Source of the DNA: SVKR01 sp963605115
Lineage (GTDB): Bacteria > Bacillota > Clostridia > Oscillospirales > Oscillospiraceae
Direction of reading: 5' to 3'
DNA: 15,227 nt
NCBI GenBank assembly: GCA_963605115.1
Contig: CAVCTM010000052.1
Location: 1-15,227, forward strand
Part shown: in pieces, positions 1-7,518 of the stretch
Layout of the letters: each line of letters starts with the position of its first letter
Position numbering within the stretch: position 1 is the first letter of the stretch
Program-made: the position numbers and the translations under genes
Notes under the pieces: generated by a model
Told to the model about the DNA's origin: nothing
Database searches by the model: none
The model's input: the letters and a program-made list of their open reading frames with translations, nothing else

Positions 1-703
1 CCTCGTCGAGAATGATGAAGCTGTCGTCGAGCGTGCGGCCGCGCATATAGGCGAGCGGCGCGACCTCGATGTTGCCGCGTTCGAGATATTTGTTATAGGT
101 CTCCGCGCCGAACATGTCGAACAGCGCGTCGTAGAGCGGGCGGAGATAGGGGTCCACCTTGCTCTGCATGTCGCCGGGCAGAAAGCCGAGGCGCTCGCCC
201 GCCTCGACCGCGGGGCGGGTCAGGATGATGCGGTTGACCTCCTTGGCGCGGAACGCCGCGACCGCGGCGGCGACGGCGAGATAGGTCTTGCCCGTGCCCG
301 CGGGACCGACGCCGAGGGTGATCGTGTTTTTGCGGATTGCCTTGCAGTATTCCTGCTGGCCGAGCGTCTTGGCTTTGACCGGTTTGCCCTTCGCCGTCAC
401 ACAGACGACGTCCTCGGCGAGCGAGCCGATGACGCTCTCGCGCCCGTCGCGGACGAGGGAGAGCACGTAGCGCACCTTCTGATCGTCGATCGTCTCGCCC
501 TTCGCGGCGAGCGCCAGCAGACCGTTCACCGCCTTTTCCGCGAGAATGACGTTCTCCGGCTCGCCGGAAATGCGCAGCTCGCTCTCCCGGTCCGTCACCG
601 TGACGCCGAGCTCGCTCTCGATGAGCCGGACGTTCTGGTCGAACGAGCCGAAGACGCTGATGATATTTTCGATGCGGTCCACCGCAATGCTTCGTTCTGT
701 CAT
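1..703 (-). CDS. phoH: PhoH-family ATPase, 3' end beyond window
   Basis: This is a PhoH-like P-loop NTPase, a cytoplasmic family usually linked to RNA metabolism; its exact role is not settled. The first 234 residues are present. After an N-terminal KH-like region (about residues 15-80) comes a Walker A motif, GPAGTGKT, at residues 133-140, then TRPAVEAGERLGFLPGD, which is highly typical of PhoH, and a Walker B-like SFIILDE at the left edge. The gene is therefore cut by the window (the family is usually about 320 residues), not broken. The ATG at 701-703 overlaps the yqfD stop in an ATGA arrangement, and an AGGAGA sequence lies about 11 nt upstream, which implies translational coupling. In Firmicutes ybeY normally follows phoH, so it may lie just outside the left edge. 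The family call is very secure. Confidence 0.95.
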   Translation of the reverse strand, partial: MTERSIAVDRIENIISVFGSFDQNVRLIESELGVTVTDRESELRISGEPENVILAEKAVNGLLALAAKGETIDDQKVRYVLSLVRDGRESVIGSLAEDVVCVTAKGKPVKAKTLGQQEYCKAIRKNTITLGVGPAGTGKTYLAVAAAVAAFRAKEVNRIILTRPAVEAGERLGFLPGDMQSKVDPYLRPLYDALFDMFGAETYNKYLERGNIEVAPLAYMRGRTLDDSFIILDE

Positions 704-1923
704 TTTTCGGTCGTCTCCTGTAATTCCAGTATTTCCGCCGCCGTGAGCACACACGGCGCGGCGATGTCCTCCGCGCAGACCGCGCGCAGGCAGACGGTGA
801 GCACACCGTCCCGCTCCGCGCAGGAAAAGCGCTCCTGCTTCACCTCGCCGTCCGCTCCGATGGCGCGCAGAAGCTCGGCGTGGAGCTGTTCCTCCGCCGC
901 GCGCACCGCGGCGGCGCAGTCGCGCGGAGCCGCCGCCGTCTCATACTCCGTCAGCGTCTCGCGCACGAGCGCGACGGGAAGCGTAAACAGCCCCGGCACG
1001 GCGAGCGGGTACTCCTGCGTCATTTTATCACAGTTCCCACCGCAAAATCCACTCTTTCCGTAAAAATTCCAGCGGTTTTTTCCGATGACGAGCGCCCAGC
1101 GGGTGGTTTTTTTGCCCGTCGGGGTCTTTTGGGCGGCTTCGAGCGGCAGCGCGGCGCGCAGCTCGTAATAGGTCTCCGCGCGCACCGAGCCGAGCGCGTG
1201 GACGAGGCACGTGCCCGAAAAGGCGCTCTCCGCCGCGGCGGAGATGAGCGTCTCCCCCGCGCCGACGGCGTCGCCGGGCTTCACGCAGGCAGAGCCCGCA
1301 AGGGCGCGGACCTCCGTGACGAAGCCGGTCTTCTCCGCCCGGATGCTGACCGGGAGGCTCTTGTCATAAATTTCCGGCTTCGCCACCCGCTCGCGCACGA
1401 GCACCTCCGCGCGGCTGCCGGAAACGTTCACGGTCGCCCACGCGAGCTCCGGCAGACGCACGAGCAGCTCGCTGCGCAGGTTGTCGCTCGTGAAGGTGGG
1501 CCAGAAGCTGCCGCGGTCCACGCCGCACTCGGCGAGCGCGTTCAAGATGCGCGCGGAGGACACCGTTTCGTTGCCGGAGACGCGGATCTCCCAGAGGAAG
1601 AGCTTTGACCACACGAGCGCCGCCAGAACGAGCGCCAGCGCCGCGGCAAACGCCCAGCGCCGCCGGTGACGCCGCGCCGCAGCCGCCGCGCCGCCCGCGC
1701 GCAGAAGCTTCAGCTCGCACTGGCTGCGCTCCGCCGCGTGCTGCGCCGCCGGAAGAGAGCGCGCCGGGATACGCACGCGCAGCGTGAAGTCGTCCAGCGG
1801 CTCGGCGGACACGATCGCGATGCCGGCGGCGGCGCAGCGGTTCAAAAACGCCGCGGGCTGCGCGCCGCGGACGAGCACCTCCGCCCAGTCGGGCAGGGCG
1901 TTCAGAAAGGAATATACGCCCAT
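700..1923 (-). CDS. yqfD: Sporulation protein YqfD
   Basis: This 407-residue protein matches the YqfD family, sporulation proteins made in the mother cell and needed for efficient spore formation; the biochemical role is unknown. An N-terminal soluble part (residues 1-85) is followed by a basic stretch (RRHRRRW) and one transmembrane helix at about 89-111. After it comes the segment WEIRVSGNETVSSARIL, which resembles the POTRA-like region of the family, and a long extracytoplasmic domain. Its later part contains the conserved-looking KNRWNFYGKSGFCGGNCD region. The start is ATG at 1921-1923 with GGAG 9 nt upstream. It lies 4 nt after yqfC and overlaps phoH by 4 nt, so yqfC-yqfD-phoH should be one transcript. 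Length is normal for the family. Confidence 0.93.
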   Translation of the reverse strand: MGVYSFLNALPDWAEVLVRGAQPAAFLNRCAAAGIAIVSAEPLDDFTLRVRIPARSLPAAQHAAERSQCELKLLRAGGAAAAARRHRRRWAFAAALALVLAALVWSKLFLWEIRVSGNETVSSARILNALAECGVDRGSFWPTFTSDNLRSELLVRLPELAWATVNVSGSRAEVLVRERVAKPEIYDKSLPVSIRAEKTGFVTEVRALAGSACVKPGDAVGAGETLISAAAESAFSGTCLVHALGSVRAETYYELRAALPLEAAQKTPTGKKTTRWALVIGKNRWNFYGKSGFCGGNCDKMTQEYPLAVPGLFTLPVALVRETLTEYETAAAPRDCAAAVRAAEEQLHAELLRAIGADGEVKQERFSCAERDGVLTVCLRAVCAEDIAAPCVLTAAEILELQETTEK

Positions 1924-1927
1924 TTTT

Positions 1928-2188
1928 TCACTCCAGATCCACGCCGAAGACCGTGCCGGACAGGAGCAGCATCTCCCCCGTCATGGCGCGCAGCAGCAGC
2001 CCGTCGCCGCGCACGCGCAGCCGCAGCGCCCCGCCCGCGATCTCCGCCTCCTCCGCCGTGCAGCGCAGGAGCCCGCGGTGGTTTTCCACGAGCACCTGTC
2101 CCCGCCCCGTCACCGTCACGCGGAGCGCGCCCCCGGCTTCCGCCGGGAGGTCCAGCCGGTCGGCAAATTTGTTCCACATTGCAGCCAT
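1928..2188 (-). CDS. yqfC: Sporulation protein YqfC (YabP/YqfC family)
   Basis: This is an 86-residue protein of the YabP/YqfC family. The pattern of short beta-strand-like segments fits the family: a hydrophobic LRVTVTGRGQVLVENHRGLL stretch, then an IAGGALRLRVRGDGLLLRAM segment and a C-terminal GTVFGVDLE. Family members are small mother-cell sporulation proteins, some of them tied to spore envelope assembly; the function of YqfC itself is not defined. The ATG at 2186-2188 has a strong GGAGG at 2196-2200, 7 nt upstream. The next in-frame ATG (residue 4) would place the ribosome binding site too far away. It is the first gene of the yqfC-yqfD-phoH operon and diverges from ylbJ across a 114-bp intergenic region. 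Confidence 0.92.
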   Translation of the reverse strand: MAAMWNKFADRLDLPAEAGGALRVTVTGRGQVLVENHRGLLRCTAEEAEIAGGALRLRVRGDGLLLRAMTGEMLLLSGTVFGVDLE

Positions 2189-2221
2189 AAATAGTCCTCC
2201 CGCCCCCTTGTCTCTCCGGAA

Positions 2222-2249
2222 AATTTATGCGCATCCGGGAAAAAACATC
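2222..2249 (-). promoter_or_regulatory. Possible sigma-E-like promoter for yqfC
   Basis: Reading leftward, GATGTTT (2243-2249) is followed after 13 nt by CATAAATT (2222-2229). This resembles the mother-cell sigma-E pattern (an ATA-containing -35 element, 13-14 nt spacer, CATA...T -10 element). The start site would give a leader of about 26 nt containing the yqfC ribosome binding site. yqfC is sigma-E dependent in Bacillus subtilis, which motivated the search. The -35 match is poor, so this is a candidate only. The rest of 2189-2302 holds the ylbJ ribosome binding site (AAGGAGG, 2286-2292) and no clear ylbJ promoter. Confidence 0.25.
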
Positions 2250-2302
2250 ACAGGCGGCGCATAGGCTTTGGAAAAAGGACAAGACAAGGAGGCGGTGCCA
2301 TT

Positions 2303-3277
2303 TTGCGCAAGGCGGCGTTCTGGACGGCGCTCGCGGTCACGGCGGCGGCGCTCGCGGGGCTCATTGCGATGCCGGCGGCGGCGCTCGCGGGGGCGAAGCG
2401 GGGGCTCGCCGTCTGTGTGGAGGTGATCGTGCCCTCGCTGCTGCCGTTTATGATTCTCTCCGGGCTCCTGACGGGGCTGGGGCTGCCGCAGCTGCTCGGC
2501 AGTGCGCTCGGCGGGGCGTTCGGGCGGTTTTTCGCCCTGCCCGGTGCGGCGGCGACGGCGCTCATTCTGGGGCTGACCGGCGGCTATCCCGTCGGCGCGG
2601 CGGCGCTCGCCGATCTGGTGCGCGGCGGGGAGCTGACGGCGGAGGAGGCCTCGCGCGCCCTCCCCTTCTGCAACAACACCGGTCCCGGCTTTCTCATCGG
2701 CGCGGTGGGCGGCGCGGCGTTTTCCTCCGCGCGCATCGGCGCGCTGCTCTACCTGAGCCACGCGCTCGCGGCGCTCGCCGTCGGGCTGCTCGGCGCGATC
2801 GGGAGACCGCGGCGGCGCGCGGCGCGGCAGGCTTGCGAGCTGAGCGTCCGCTCGCTTCCGGCTCTGCTGCCGGAGGCGGTGGGGCGCGCCGCGGCGTCGA
2901 TGGTGAATATCTGCGCCTTTGCGGTGTTTTTCTCCGTGCTGTCGGCGCTGCTGGACGCGCTGGGGCTCTTCCCCGCGCTGCGCGGGGCGCTCGCGGTGCG
3001 GACGGGGCTGGAGCCCGGCGCGGCGGAGGCGCTGCTGCGCGGGCTGCTGGAGCTCGGCAGCGGGGCGGCGGCGCTGCGCTCTCTCGCGCCGGCGGCGGGA
3101 AATCTGGCGCTCGCGGGCTTTATTCTGGGCTTCGGCTCGCTCTCCGTCCACTGCCAGACGCTCGCCGCCGTCGCCGGGACGGAGATCAAAACCGCCCGGC
3201 ATTTCGCCGGGCGGCTGCTGCACGGAGGATTCTCCGCGCTGTTTGTTTTTCTGCTCTTTACGCTCCTGCGAATTTAA
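2303..3277 (+). CDS. ylbJ: Sporulation integral membrane protein YlbJ
   Basis: This is a 324-residue polytopic membrane protein of the nucleoside-recognition/Gate superfamily. It matches YlbJ, required for sporulation in Bacillus subtilis, with unknown substrate. Recognisable segments are the hydrophobic VIVPSLLPFMILSGLL (about residues 43-58), LILGLTGGYPVGA (about 87-99), and the ALPFCNNTGPGFLIGAVGG motif (about 121-139), which is characteristic of the family. Several further hydrophobic helices follow to the C terminus. The start is TTG at 2303-2305, with AAGGAGG at 2286-2292, 10 nt upstream; no ATG or GTG in frame fits that site better. The last 20 bp overlap, in the opposite direction, the 3' end of a CHR transporter gene. 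A strong inverted repeat at 3192-3214 falls inside the coding sequence. Length is slightly shorter than that of the Bacillus protein. Confidence 0.88.
   Translation: MRKAAFWTALAVTAAALAGLIAMPAAALAGAKRGLAVCVEVIVPSLLPFMILSGLLTGLGLPQLLGSALGGAFGRFFALPGAAATALILGLTGGYPVGAAALADLVRGGELTAEEASRALPFCNNTGPGFLIGAVGGAAFSSARIGALLYLSHALAALAVGLLGAIGRPRRRAARQACELSVRSLPALLPEAVGRAAASMVNICAFAVFFSVLSALLDALGLFPALRGALAVRTGLEPGAAEALLRGLLELGSGAAALRSLAPAAGNLALAGFILGFGSLSVHCQTLAAVAGTEIKTARHFAGRLLHGGFSALFVFLLFTLLRI
3188..3214 (-). terminator. Intrinsic terminator of CHR pair, antisense in ylbJ
   Basis: CCGCCCGGC (3192-3200) and GCCGGGCGG (3206-3214) form a perfect 9-bp stem with a 5-nt loop. On the minus strand the stem runs directly into TTTTGAT (3191-3185). 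That is the form of a Rho-independent terminator 44 nt past the stop of the second CHR gene (3258-3260). On the plus strand the same bases encode residues of YlbJ. The U run is short, so termination may be partial. Confidence 0.55.
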
Positions 3278-3839
3278 ACGCGATGCCGATCGCGGCGGAG
3301 GCGAGGATATAGACGATGGGGTGGAGCTTCTTTGTCGGCTTCACGACGTTGGTCAGGACCCAGATCGCGGTGAAGAGCGCGAGCCCCTTCCAGCTGACCG
3401 CCGCCCGGAAGCCGCCGCTGCGGAATGCATCCACGCTGAACACGCTGAGCAGCAGCACGGCGACGCCCGCGTCCGCGATGAGCGCGGTGGACGCCGGGCG
3501 GATGCCGTAAAACACGCGCTCGACCCAGCGGTTCCGGCGGAACGCGCGCAGGAACGCGGCGATGATGAGGATGACGATAATGCTCGGTGCGATGAGTCCG
3601 ACGGTGGCAACGAGCCCGCCGGAGACGCCGGCGACCTTGTAGCCGACATAGGTCGCCATATTGACGCCGATGGGACCGGGCGTGGACTCGCTGACGGCGA
3701 TCATGTCGGCGAGCATGCTCTGGGTGAACCAGCCGGTCTTTTCCGCCATGTCGGAGAGGAACGGCACCGTCGCCATCCCGCCGCCGACGGCGAAGAGCCC
3801 GGTCTTGAAAAACTCCCAGAAAAGGCGCAGATAGATCAT
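3258..3839 (-). CDS. CHR-family (chromate) transporter, second half-size subunit
   Basis: This 193-residue membrane protein is a half-size member of the chromate ion transporter (CHR) family. The signature lies near the N terminus: FAVGGGMATVPFL (about residues 16-28), STPGPIGVNMATYVGYKVAG (about 52-71) and a following hydrophobic GGLVATVGLIAPSIIVI. The C-terminal half has further hydrophobic segments. In the family, two such halves form one full transporter, either fused or as adjacent genes. Its ATG (3837-3839) overlaps the stop of the upstream partner as ATGA, with GGGGAAG just ahead, so co-translation is expected. The 3' end overlaps that of ylbJ by 20 bp. The true substrate in an anaerobe may not be chromate; many genomes carry these pairs without known chromate resistance. 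Confidence 0.9.
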   Translation of the reverse strand: MIYLRLFWEFFKTGLFAVGGGMATVPFLSDMAEKTGWFTQSMLADMIAVSESTPGPIGVNMATYVGYKVAGVSGGLVATVGLIAPSIIVILIIAAFLRAFRRNRWVERVFYGIRPASTALIADAGVAVLLLSVFSVDAFRSGGFRAAVSWKGLALFTAIWVLTNVVKPTKKLHPIVYILASAAIGIAFKFAGA

Positions 3840-4390
3840 TTCTTCCCCACCCCCAGACTGCCGAGCACCGCGCCGGCGACGCCGGACGCCGCGACGAAAA
3901 TGACGGGCGAGATGTCAAAAAACAGGCTCAGTCCGAAGACGAGCACGCAGATCGCGAAGGTCGGCAGGTCCACGACCGTTTTTTTCCAGAGCTTCACGAC
4001 CGCGTTCAGGATCAGCACGCAGACGCAGACGCGGATGCCCGCGAAGGCGTTTTTCACCGCGGGCAGGTCGGCAAAATTGTTCAGCAGCGCGGCGATAACG
4101 GTGATGATGACGAAGGACGGAAACACGACGCCGAGCGTCGCGACGATGCCGCCGGGAACGCCCGCGTGCTTCTGCCCCACGAAGGTGGCGGTGTTGACCG
4201 CGATGACGCCGGGCGTACACTGGCCGATGGCGAAATAGTCCGTCAGCTCCTCCTCCGTCGCCCAGCCGCGCTTTTCCACGATCTCGCGCTGGAGCATGGG
4301 CAGCATGGCGTAGCCGCCGCCGAAGGTCAGCACGCCGACGCGCGCAAAGGACAAAAACAGCTCGCCCAGCACGCGGAGCTTATCCCGCAT
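3836..4390 (-). CDS. CHR-family (chromate) transporter, first half-size subunit
   Basis: This 184-residue membrane protein is the partner of the downstream half-size CHR transporter. It shows the family signature: FGGGYAMLP (residues 23-31), GQCTPGVIAVNTATFVGQK (about 56-74) and PGGIVATLGVVFPS (79-92), followed by hydrophobic helices toward the C terminus. The two proteins are clearly related, so the pair reflects an old duplication and probably forms a heterodimer in the cytoplasmic membrane. The ATG at 4388-4390 has GGAGAG about 8 nt upstream. The short gap to the secG terminator (4391-4439) suggests a promoter there, but I see no convincing one. Nothing in the sequence shows the transported ion; chromate or sulfate are family-level inferences. 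Confidence 0.9.
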   Translation of the reverse strand: MRDKLRVLGELFLSFARVGVLTFGGGYAMLPMLQREIVEKRGWATEEELTDYFAIGQCTPGVIAVNTATFVGQKHAGVPGGIVATLGVVFPSFVIITVIAALLNNFADLPAVKNAFAGIRVCVCVLILNAVVKLWKKTVVDLPTFAICVLVFGLSLFFDISPVIFVAASGVAGAVLGSLGVGKK

Positions 4391-4439
4391 GGTTTCTCTC
4401 TCCTCTCTTCACGAAAAGCTTCTTTGCGAAAAACTCACG

Positions 4440-4472
4440 AAAAACGCCGCCAATCCCCTTGGCGGCGTTTTT
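4440..4472 (-). terminator. Intrinsic terminator of secG
   Basis: CGCCGCCAA (4445-4453) pairs perfectly with TTGGCGGCG (4459-4467) around the loop TCCCC. Five A's and five T's flank the stem, so a U run follows on either strand. It begins 17 nt after the secG stop, on the minus strand. No plus-strand gene leads into it, so secG is the likely user. It isolates secG from the CHR pair. Confidence 0.88.
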
Positions 4473-4489
4473 ATTCCTATACCGTGCTC

Positions 4490-4726
4490 TTACAGCAGGA
4501 CCAGAACGAAGGTCAGCAGCACGAAGACAAGCGCGACCCACTTCGTCCAGCGGGCAAATTTGGCGTCCCACGTCTTGCTCTGGGCCTTGTAGCCGTAGCC
4601 GTCGGAGCTGCCACCGAAGGTGCTGGACAGACCGGAGTTCTTGCCGGACTGGAGCATGATGATGACGATGAGGAACAGACCGCACAGCATCTGGATGATC
4701 ATAAGAGTGAGTTTCAGCGCTTCCAT
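4490..4726 (-). CDS. secG: Preprotein translocase subunit SecG
   Basis: This 78-residue protein is SecG, the small auxiliary subunit of the SecYEG protein-export channel in the cytoplasmic membrane. It has the family layout: a first transmembrane helix (about residues 5-24), a short loop with the typical LQSGKNSGLSSTFGGSSDG sequence, and a second helix at the C terminus (about 60-78). Length is normal. The ATG at 4724-4726 is preceded by a purine-rich AAGGAAG. It is a single-gene unit with its own promoter at 4802-4830 and terminator at 4440-4472. In many Firmicutes secG is followed by rnr and smpB; that linkage is absent here. Confidence 0.95.
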   Translation of the reverse strand: MEALKLTLMIIQMLCGLFLIVIIMLQSGKNSGLSSTFGGSSDGYGYKAQSKTWDAKFARWTKWVALVFVLLTFVLVLL

Positions 4727-4801
4727 CTTTTTTCATTCTTCCTTTCAAGTCGTAAAGCGGCGGCGGCATCCAACGCCGCGCCGATCCATAGTCACCTGGC
4801 T

Positions 4802-4830
4802 ATGATAGCATATCCGTCCCCGGATTGCAA
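4802..4830 (-). promoter_or_regulatory. Sigma-A-type promoter for secG
   Basis: Reading leftward, TTGCAA (4825-4830) is followed after 17 nt by TATCAT (4802-4807), with an upstream TGC (4808-4810) giving an extended -10 element. Spacing is ideal. The leader to the secG ATG would be about 70 nt. The promoter sits just after the ftsH terminator, which supports secG as an independent unit. Confidence 0.7.
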
Positions 4831-4843
4831 GCATTTTTTGCGC

Positions 4844-4880
4844 AAAAACGCGGCGGAGACGCTTTTTTCTCCGCCGCGTT
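4844..4880 (-). terminator. Intrinsic terminator of ftsH
   Basis: AACGCGGCGGAG (4847-4858) and CTCCGCCGCGTT (4869-4880) form a perfect 12-bp stem with a 10-nt loop. On the minus strand the stem is followed by a run of U's (A's at 4844-4848). It begins 12 nt past the ftsH stop and closes the hpt-ftsH unit ahead of the secG promoter. Confidence 0.9.
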
Positions 4881-4892
4881 CGGCTGCTTTGG

Positions 4893-6875
4893 TCAGTTTC
4901 CGTCGGACTCGCCGCCGTCTGCCGGGGTCTCCGGCGCGGTGGGCGCGGCGGGCTCGTCGTTCGTGAACATCGTGATCTTGCGCGCGGGGCGCTCGATCGT
5001 CTCGTCGATCTTGCGCGGCTCCGGCTTCGGCGGGGGCATCGTGCCGTGGTCGCAGAAATAGTTGAAGTCGTCGCCGTCCATGCTCTCGTGCTCAAGCAGG
5101 TATTCCGCAACGGCGGCGAGGGTGTCGCGGTGTTCTTCGAGCAGCGCCTCGCAGCGGCGGGCGGCTTCGTCGAAGATATGCTTGACCTCCTCGTCGATCA
5201 AGGCGGCGGTCTCCTCGCTGTAGCTCTTCATCTGACCGAAATCGCGCCCGATGAAGATGGAGCGGTCGGAGCTGTCATAGTTGATGGGACCGAGCTTTTC
5301 GCTCATGCCGTACTGCGTGACCATCGCGCGGGCGATGTTCGTCGCCTGCTGGATGTCGCCGGACGCGCCGGTCGAGATGTCGTCAAGAAACAGCTTTTCC
5401 GCGATGCGGCCGCCGAGCGCCATGACGATATTGTCGAACATCTCGCCGCGGGACTTGAAGTTCTCAAGGTCCTCCGCCGGGCGGAACAGCGTGAAGCCGC
5501 CGGCAGGTCCGCGGGGGATGATCGTGATATAGTGGACGGGGTCCGTGTGCTCCAGATACTTGCCCGCGATGGCGTGGCCCGACTCGTGGTAAGCGGTGAG
5601 CCGGCGGGCTTTTTCGGACATTTTCTTGCTCTTTTTCTCCGGACCCATGGAGACCTTCAGGATCGCCTCCTCGATGTCCGCCGCGGTGATGAAGCGCTTG
5701 CCGCGCCGCACGGTGAGCAGCGCCGCCTCGTTCATGAGGTTTTCAAGGTCCGCGCCGGAGAAGCCGGGCGTGCCCTTCGCGATGGAGTTGAGGTCCACGT
5801 CGTCGCCGAGGGGCTTGCCGCGGGCATGGATGCGCAATATCGCCTCGCGTCCGCGGATGTCGGGCAGACCGACATAGACCTGCCGGTCGAAGCGGCCGGG
5901 ACGCAGCAGCGCCTGATCGAGAATGTCCGCGCGGTTCGTCGCCGCCATGACGATGACGCCGTCGTTATTCGTGAAGCCGTCCATCTCGACGAGGAGCTGG
6001 TTCAGGGTCTGCTCGCGCTCGTCGTTGCCGCCGCCGAGACCGCTGCCGCGCTGACGGCCCACCGCGTCGATCTCGTCGATGAAGACGATGGCGGGGGCGA
6101 CCTTCTTCGCCTGCTCGAACAGGTCGCGGACTCTGCCGGCGCCGACGCCGACATAGAGCTCCACGAAGTCGGAGCCGGAGATGGAGAGAAACTGGACGTT
6201 CGCCTCGCCTGCGACGGCGCGGGCGAGCAGGGTCTTGCCGGTGCCCGGAGGTCCGACGAGCAGCACGCCCTTCGGGATGCGCGCGCCCATTTCGGTGTAC
6301 TGCTTGGGATTTTTGAGGAAGTCGACGATCTCGGCGAGCTCCTCCTTTTCCTCGTCGCAGCCGGCGACGTCGGCAAAGGTGGTCTTTTTCTTGCTCTCGC
6401 TGCCGCTGCGGGTGCGCGCCTTGCTGAACTTCATAACGCCGCCCGCCGCGCCGCCCTGCATCTTGTTCATCGCGATGAACCACACGACGCAGAAAAGCCC
6501 GATGACGAGCAGATAAGGCAGGAAGGAGACCCACCACGGCGCCTGCCACTCCGGCGGGAAGTCATAGTCGCTGAGGATGCCGGCGTCCTTCTGCTCGCGC
6601 ACGAGGTCGTAGAGGTCGTCGTAGAAGATGCTGATGGTGGAGAGCTCGCAGGTGATGACGGTATCGTCCTTCAGATGGAGCGTGAGCACGTTGCCCTCCG
6701 CCTCGAAGGAATCCACCTTTTCCTGAAGGAACAGATCGCGCACCTCGGAATATTCCGCGTCCGTGCTCTTCGTCCCGCCGGGGTTCATGGTCAGGATCGT
6801 GGCGAGCAGGATGATGATGAGCAGGGCGTAAAACCCGATGTCTCTCGCCCGGTTTCTGGGTGGTTTGTTGTTCAA
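4893..6875 (-). CDS. ftsH: ATP-dependent zinc metalloprotease FtsH
   Basis: This 660-residue membrane-anchored AAA+ protease degrades damaged or regulatory membrane and cytosolic proteins. Order of parts: transmembrane helix 1 (about residues 13-30), an extracytoplasmic domain, helix 2 (about 116-136), then the AAA module with Walker A GPPGTGKT (208-215), pore motif YVG (241-243), Walker B VFIDEID (264-270) and second region of homology (about 313-330). The protease domain has the zinc motif HESGH (430-434) and a probable third ligand Asp507 in STGASGDIQQ. The tail (about 611-660) is acidic and proline-rich. The start is TTG at 6873-6875, with AGGAAG about 10 nt upstream; no in-frame ATG comes before residue 30, which is already past helix 1. 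The tilS-hpt-ftsH order is conserved in Firmicutes. All catalytic residues are present. Confidence 0.97.
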   Translation of the reverse strand: MNNKPPRNRARDIGFYALLIIILLATILTMNPGGTKSTDAEYSEVRDLFLQEKVDSFEAEGNVLTLHLKDDTVITCELSTISIFYDDLYDLVREQKDAGILSDYDFPPEWQAPWWVSFLPYLLVIGLFCVVWFIAMNKMQGGAAGGVMKFSKARTRSGSESKKKTTFADVAGCDEEKEELAEIVDFLKNPKQYTEMGARIPKGVLLVGPPGTGKTLLARAVAGEANVQFLSISGSDFVELYVGVGAGRVRDLFEQAKKVAPAIVFIDEIDAVGRQRGSGLGGGNDEREQTLNQLLVEMDGFTNNDGVIVMAATNRADILDQALLRPGRFDRQVYVGLPDIRGREAILRIHARGKPLGDDVDLNSIAKGTPGFSGADLENLMNEAALLTVRRGKRFITAADIEEAILKVSMGPEKKSKKMSEKARRLTAYHESGHAIAGKYLEHTDPVHYITIIPRGPAGGFTLFRPAEDLENFKSRGEMFDNIVMALGGRIAEKLFLDDISTGASGDIQQATNIARAMVTQYGMSEKLGPINYDSSDRSIFIGRDFGQMKSYSEETAALIDEEVKHIFDEAARRCEALLEEHRDTLAAVAEYLLEHESMDGDDFNYFCDHGTMPPPKPEPRKIDETIERPARKITMFTNDEPAAPTAPETPADGGESDGN

Positions 6876-6939
6876 AAAAACTTCACTTCCTATTCTTGGG
6901 AAACTTCGCTTGCAAAGAATTTATCAGGAACGCGGGCTT

Positions 6940-7497
6940 TCAGTCCGCGTAAACCTCCGGTTTCAGCACGCCGATATAGGGCAGGTTGCGGTAATACTCG
7001 GCGTAATCGAGCCCGTAGCCGACGACGAACTCGTCCGGCACGGCGAAGCCGAAATAGTCGGCGTAAATGTCCGCGCGGCGGCGCGCGGGCTTATCGAGGA
7101 GCGTGACGATTTTGATGGTCGCCGGGTTGCGGTTGCCGAGATAGTTTTTCAGATAGCTCAGCGTCACGCCGGAATCGAGGATATCCTCCACGATGATGAG
7201 GTCGCGGCCCTCGATGTCCTGATTGAGGTCCTTCGTGATGCGCACCGCGCCGGTCGTGCTCGTGCCGCTGCCGTAAGAGGATACAGCCATAAAATCCATC
7301 GTGCAGGGCAGATCCACATGGCGCACAAGGTCGCTCATGAACACGTAGCAGCCCTTGAGCACGCCGAGGAAAAACGGCTTTTTGCCGGCATAATCGCGCG
7401 TGATCTGAGCTCCGAGCTCCGCAACGCGGGCGCGGATGGTCTCCTCGTCGAGGAGCACCTTCAGAATGTCATCCTGCATATTCTCCGAGATCTTCAT
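6940..7497 (-). CDS. hpt: Hypoxanthine phosphoribosyltransferase
   Basis: This 185-residue enzyme converts hypoxanthine (and usually guanine) with PRPP into IMP or GMP, the purine salvage reaction in the cytoplasm. The PRPP-binding motif IIVEDILDSGVTL is at residues 101-113. The FLGVLKGCYVF segment (43-53) carries the PPi-binding loop, and a flexible loop SSYGSGTSTTG lies at about 73-83. The C-terminal DEFVVGYGLDYAEYYRNLPYIG is diagnostic of the HPRT family. The ATG at 7495-7497 has AGAAGGA just upstream. It lies 21 nt after tilS and 64 nt before ftsH, the usual Firmicutes arrangement. A weak hairpin (6931-6949) overlaps the stop but has no U run. It may also be transcribed from a promoter inside tilS. 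Confidence 0.96.
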   Translation of the reverse strand: MKISENMQDDILKVLLDEETIRARVAELGAQITRDYAGKKPFFLGVLKGCYVFMSDLVRHVDLPCTMDFMAVSSYGSGTSTTGAVRITKDLNQDIEGRDLIIVEDILDSGVTLSYLKNYLGNRNPATIKIVTLLDKPARRRADIYADYFGFAVPDEFVVGYGLDYAEYYRNLPYIGVLKPEVYAD

Positions 7498-7518
7498 TTT
7501 GTCCTTCTCTTTCTTATT

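Noticed and set aside
93..806. A minus-strand frame covering the phoH/yqfD junction
   Set aside because: Its Arg-rich translation has no domains, and both phoH and yqfD are clear in other frames with coupled start and stop codons.
2225..3223. A 332-codon frame on the minus strand opposite ylbJ
   Set aside because: The product is an Arg/Gln/Glu-rich sequence without domains, as expected for the shadow of a GC-rich membrane protein gene. YlbJ motifs are clear on the plus strand.
2919..4238. A 439-codon plus-strand frame running from ylbJ into the CHR genes
   Set aside because: It spans three real genes in wrong frames, with no recognisable protein sequence in its translation.
6931..6949. Hairpin CGCGGGC/GTCCGCG at the hpt stop as a terminator
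   Set aside because: The stem has a wobble pair, overlaps the stop codon and is not followed by a T run on the minus strand, so it is unlikely to separate hpt from ftsH.
5046..7106. A 686-codon open frame on the plus strand opposite ftsH
   Set aside because: Its translation is low-complexity, rich in Asp, Ala, Val, Glu and His, with no family resemblance. It is the mirror of the ftsH codon pattern in GC-rich DNA, while the minus strand encodes an intact FtsH.
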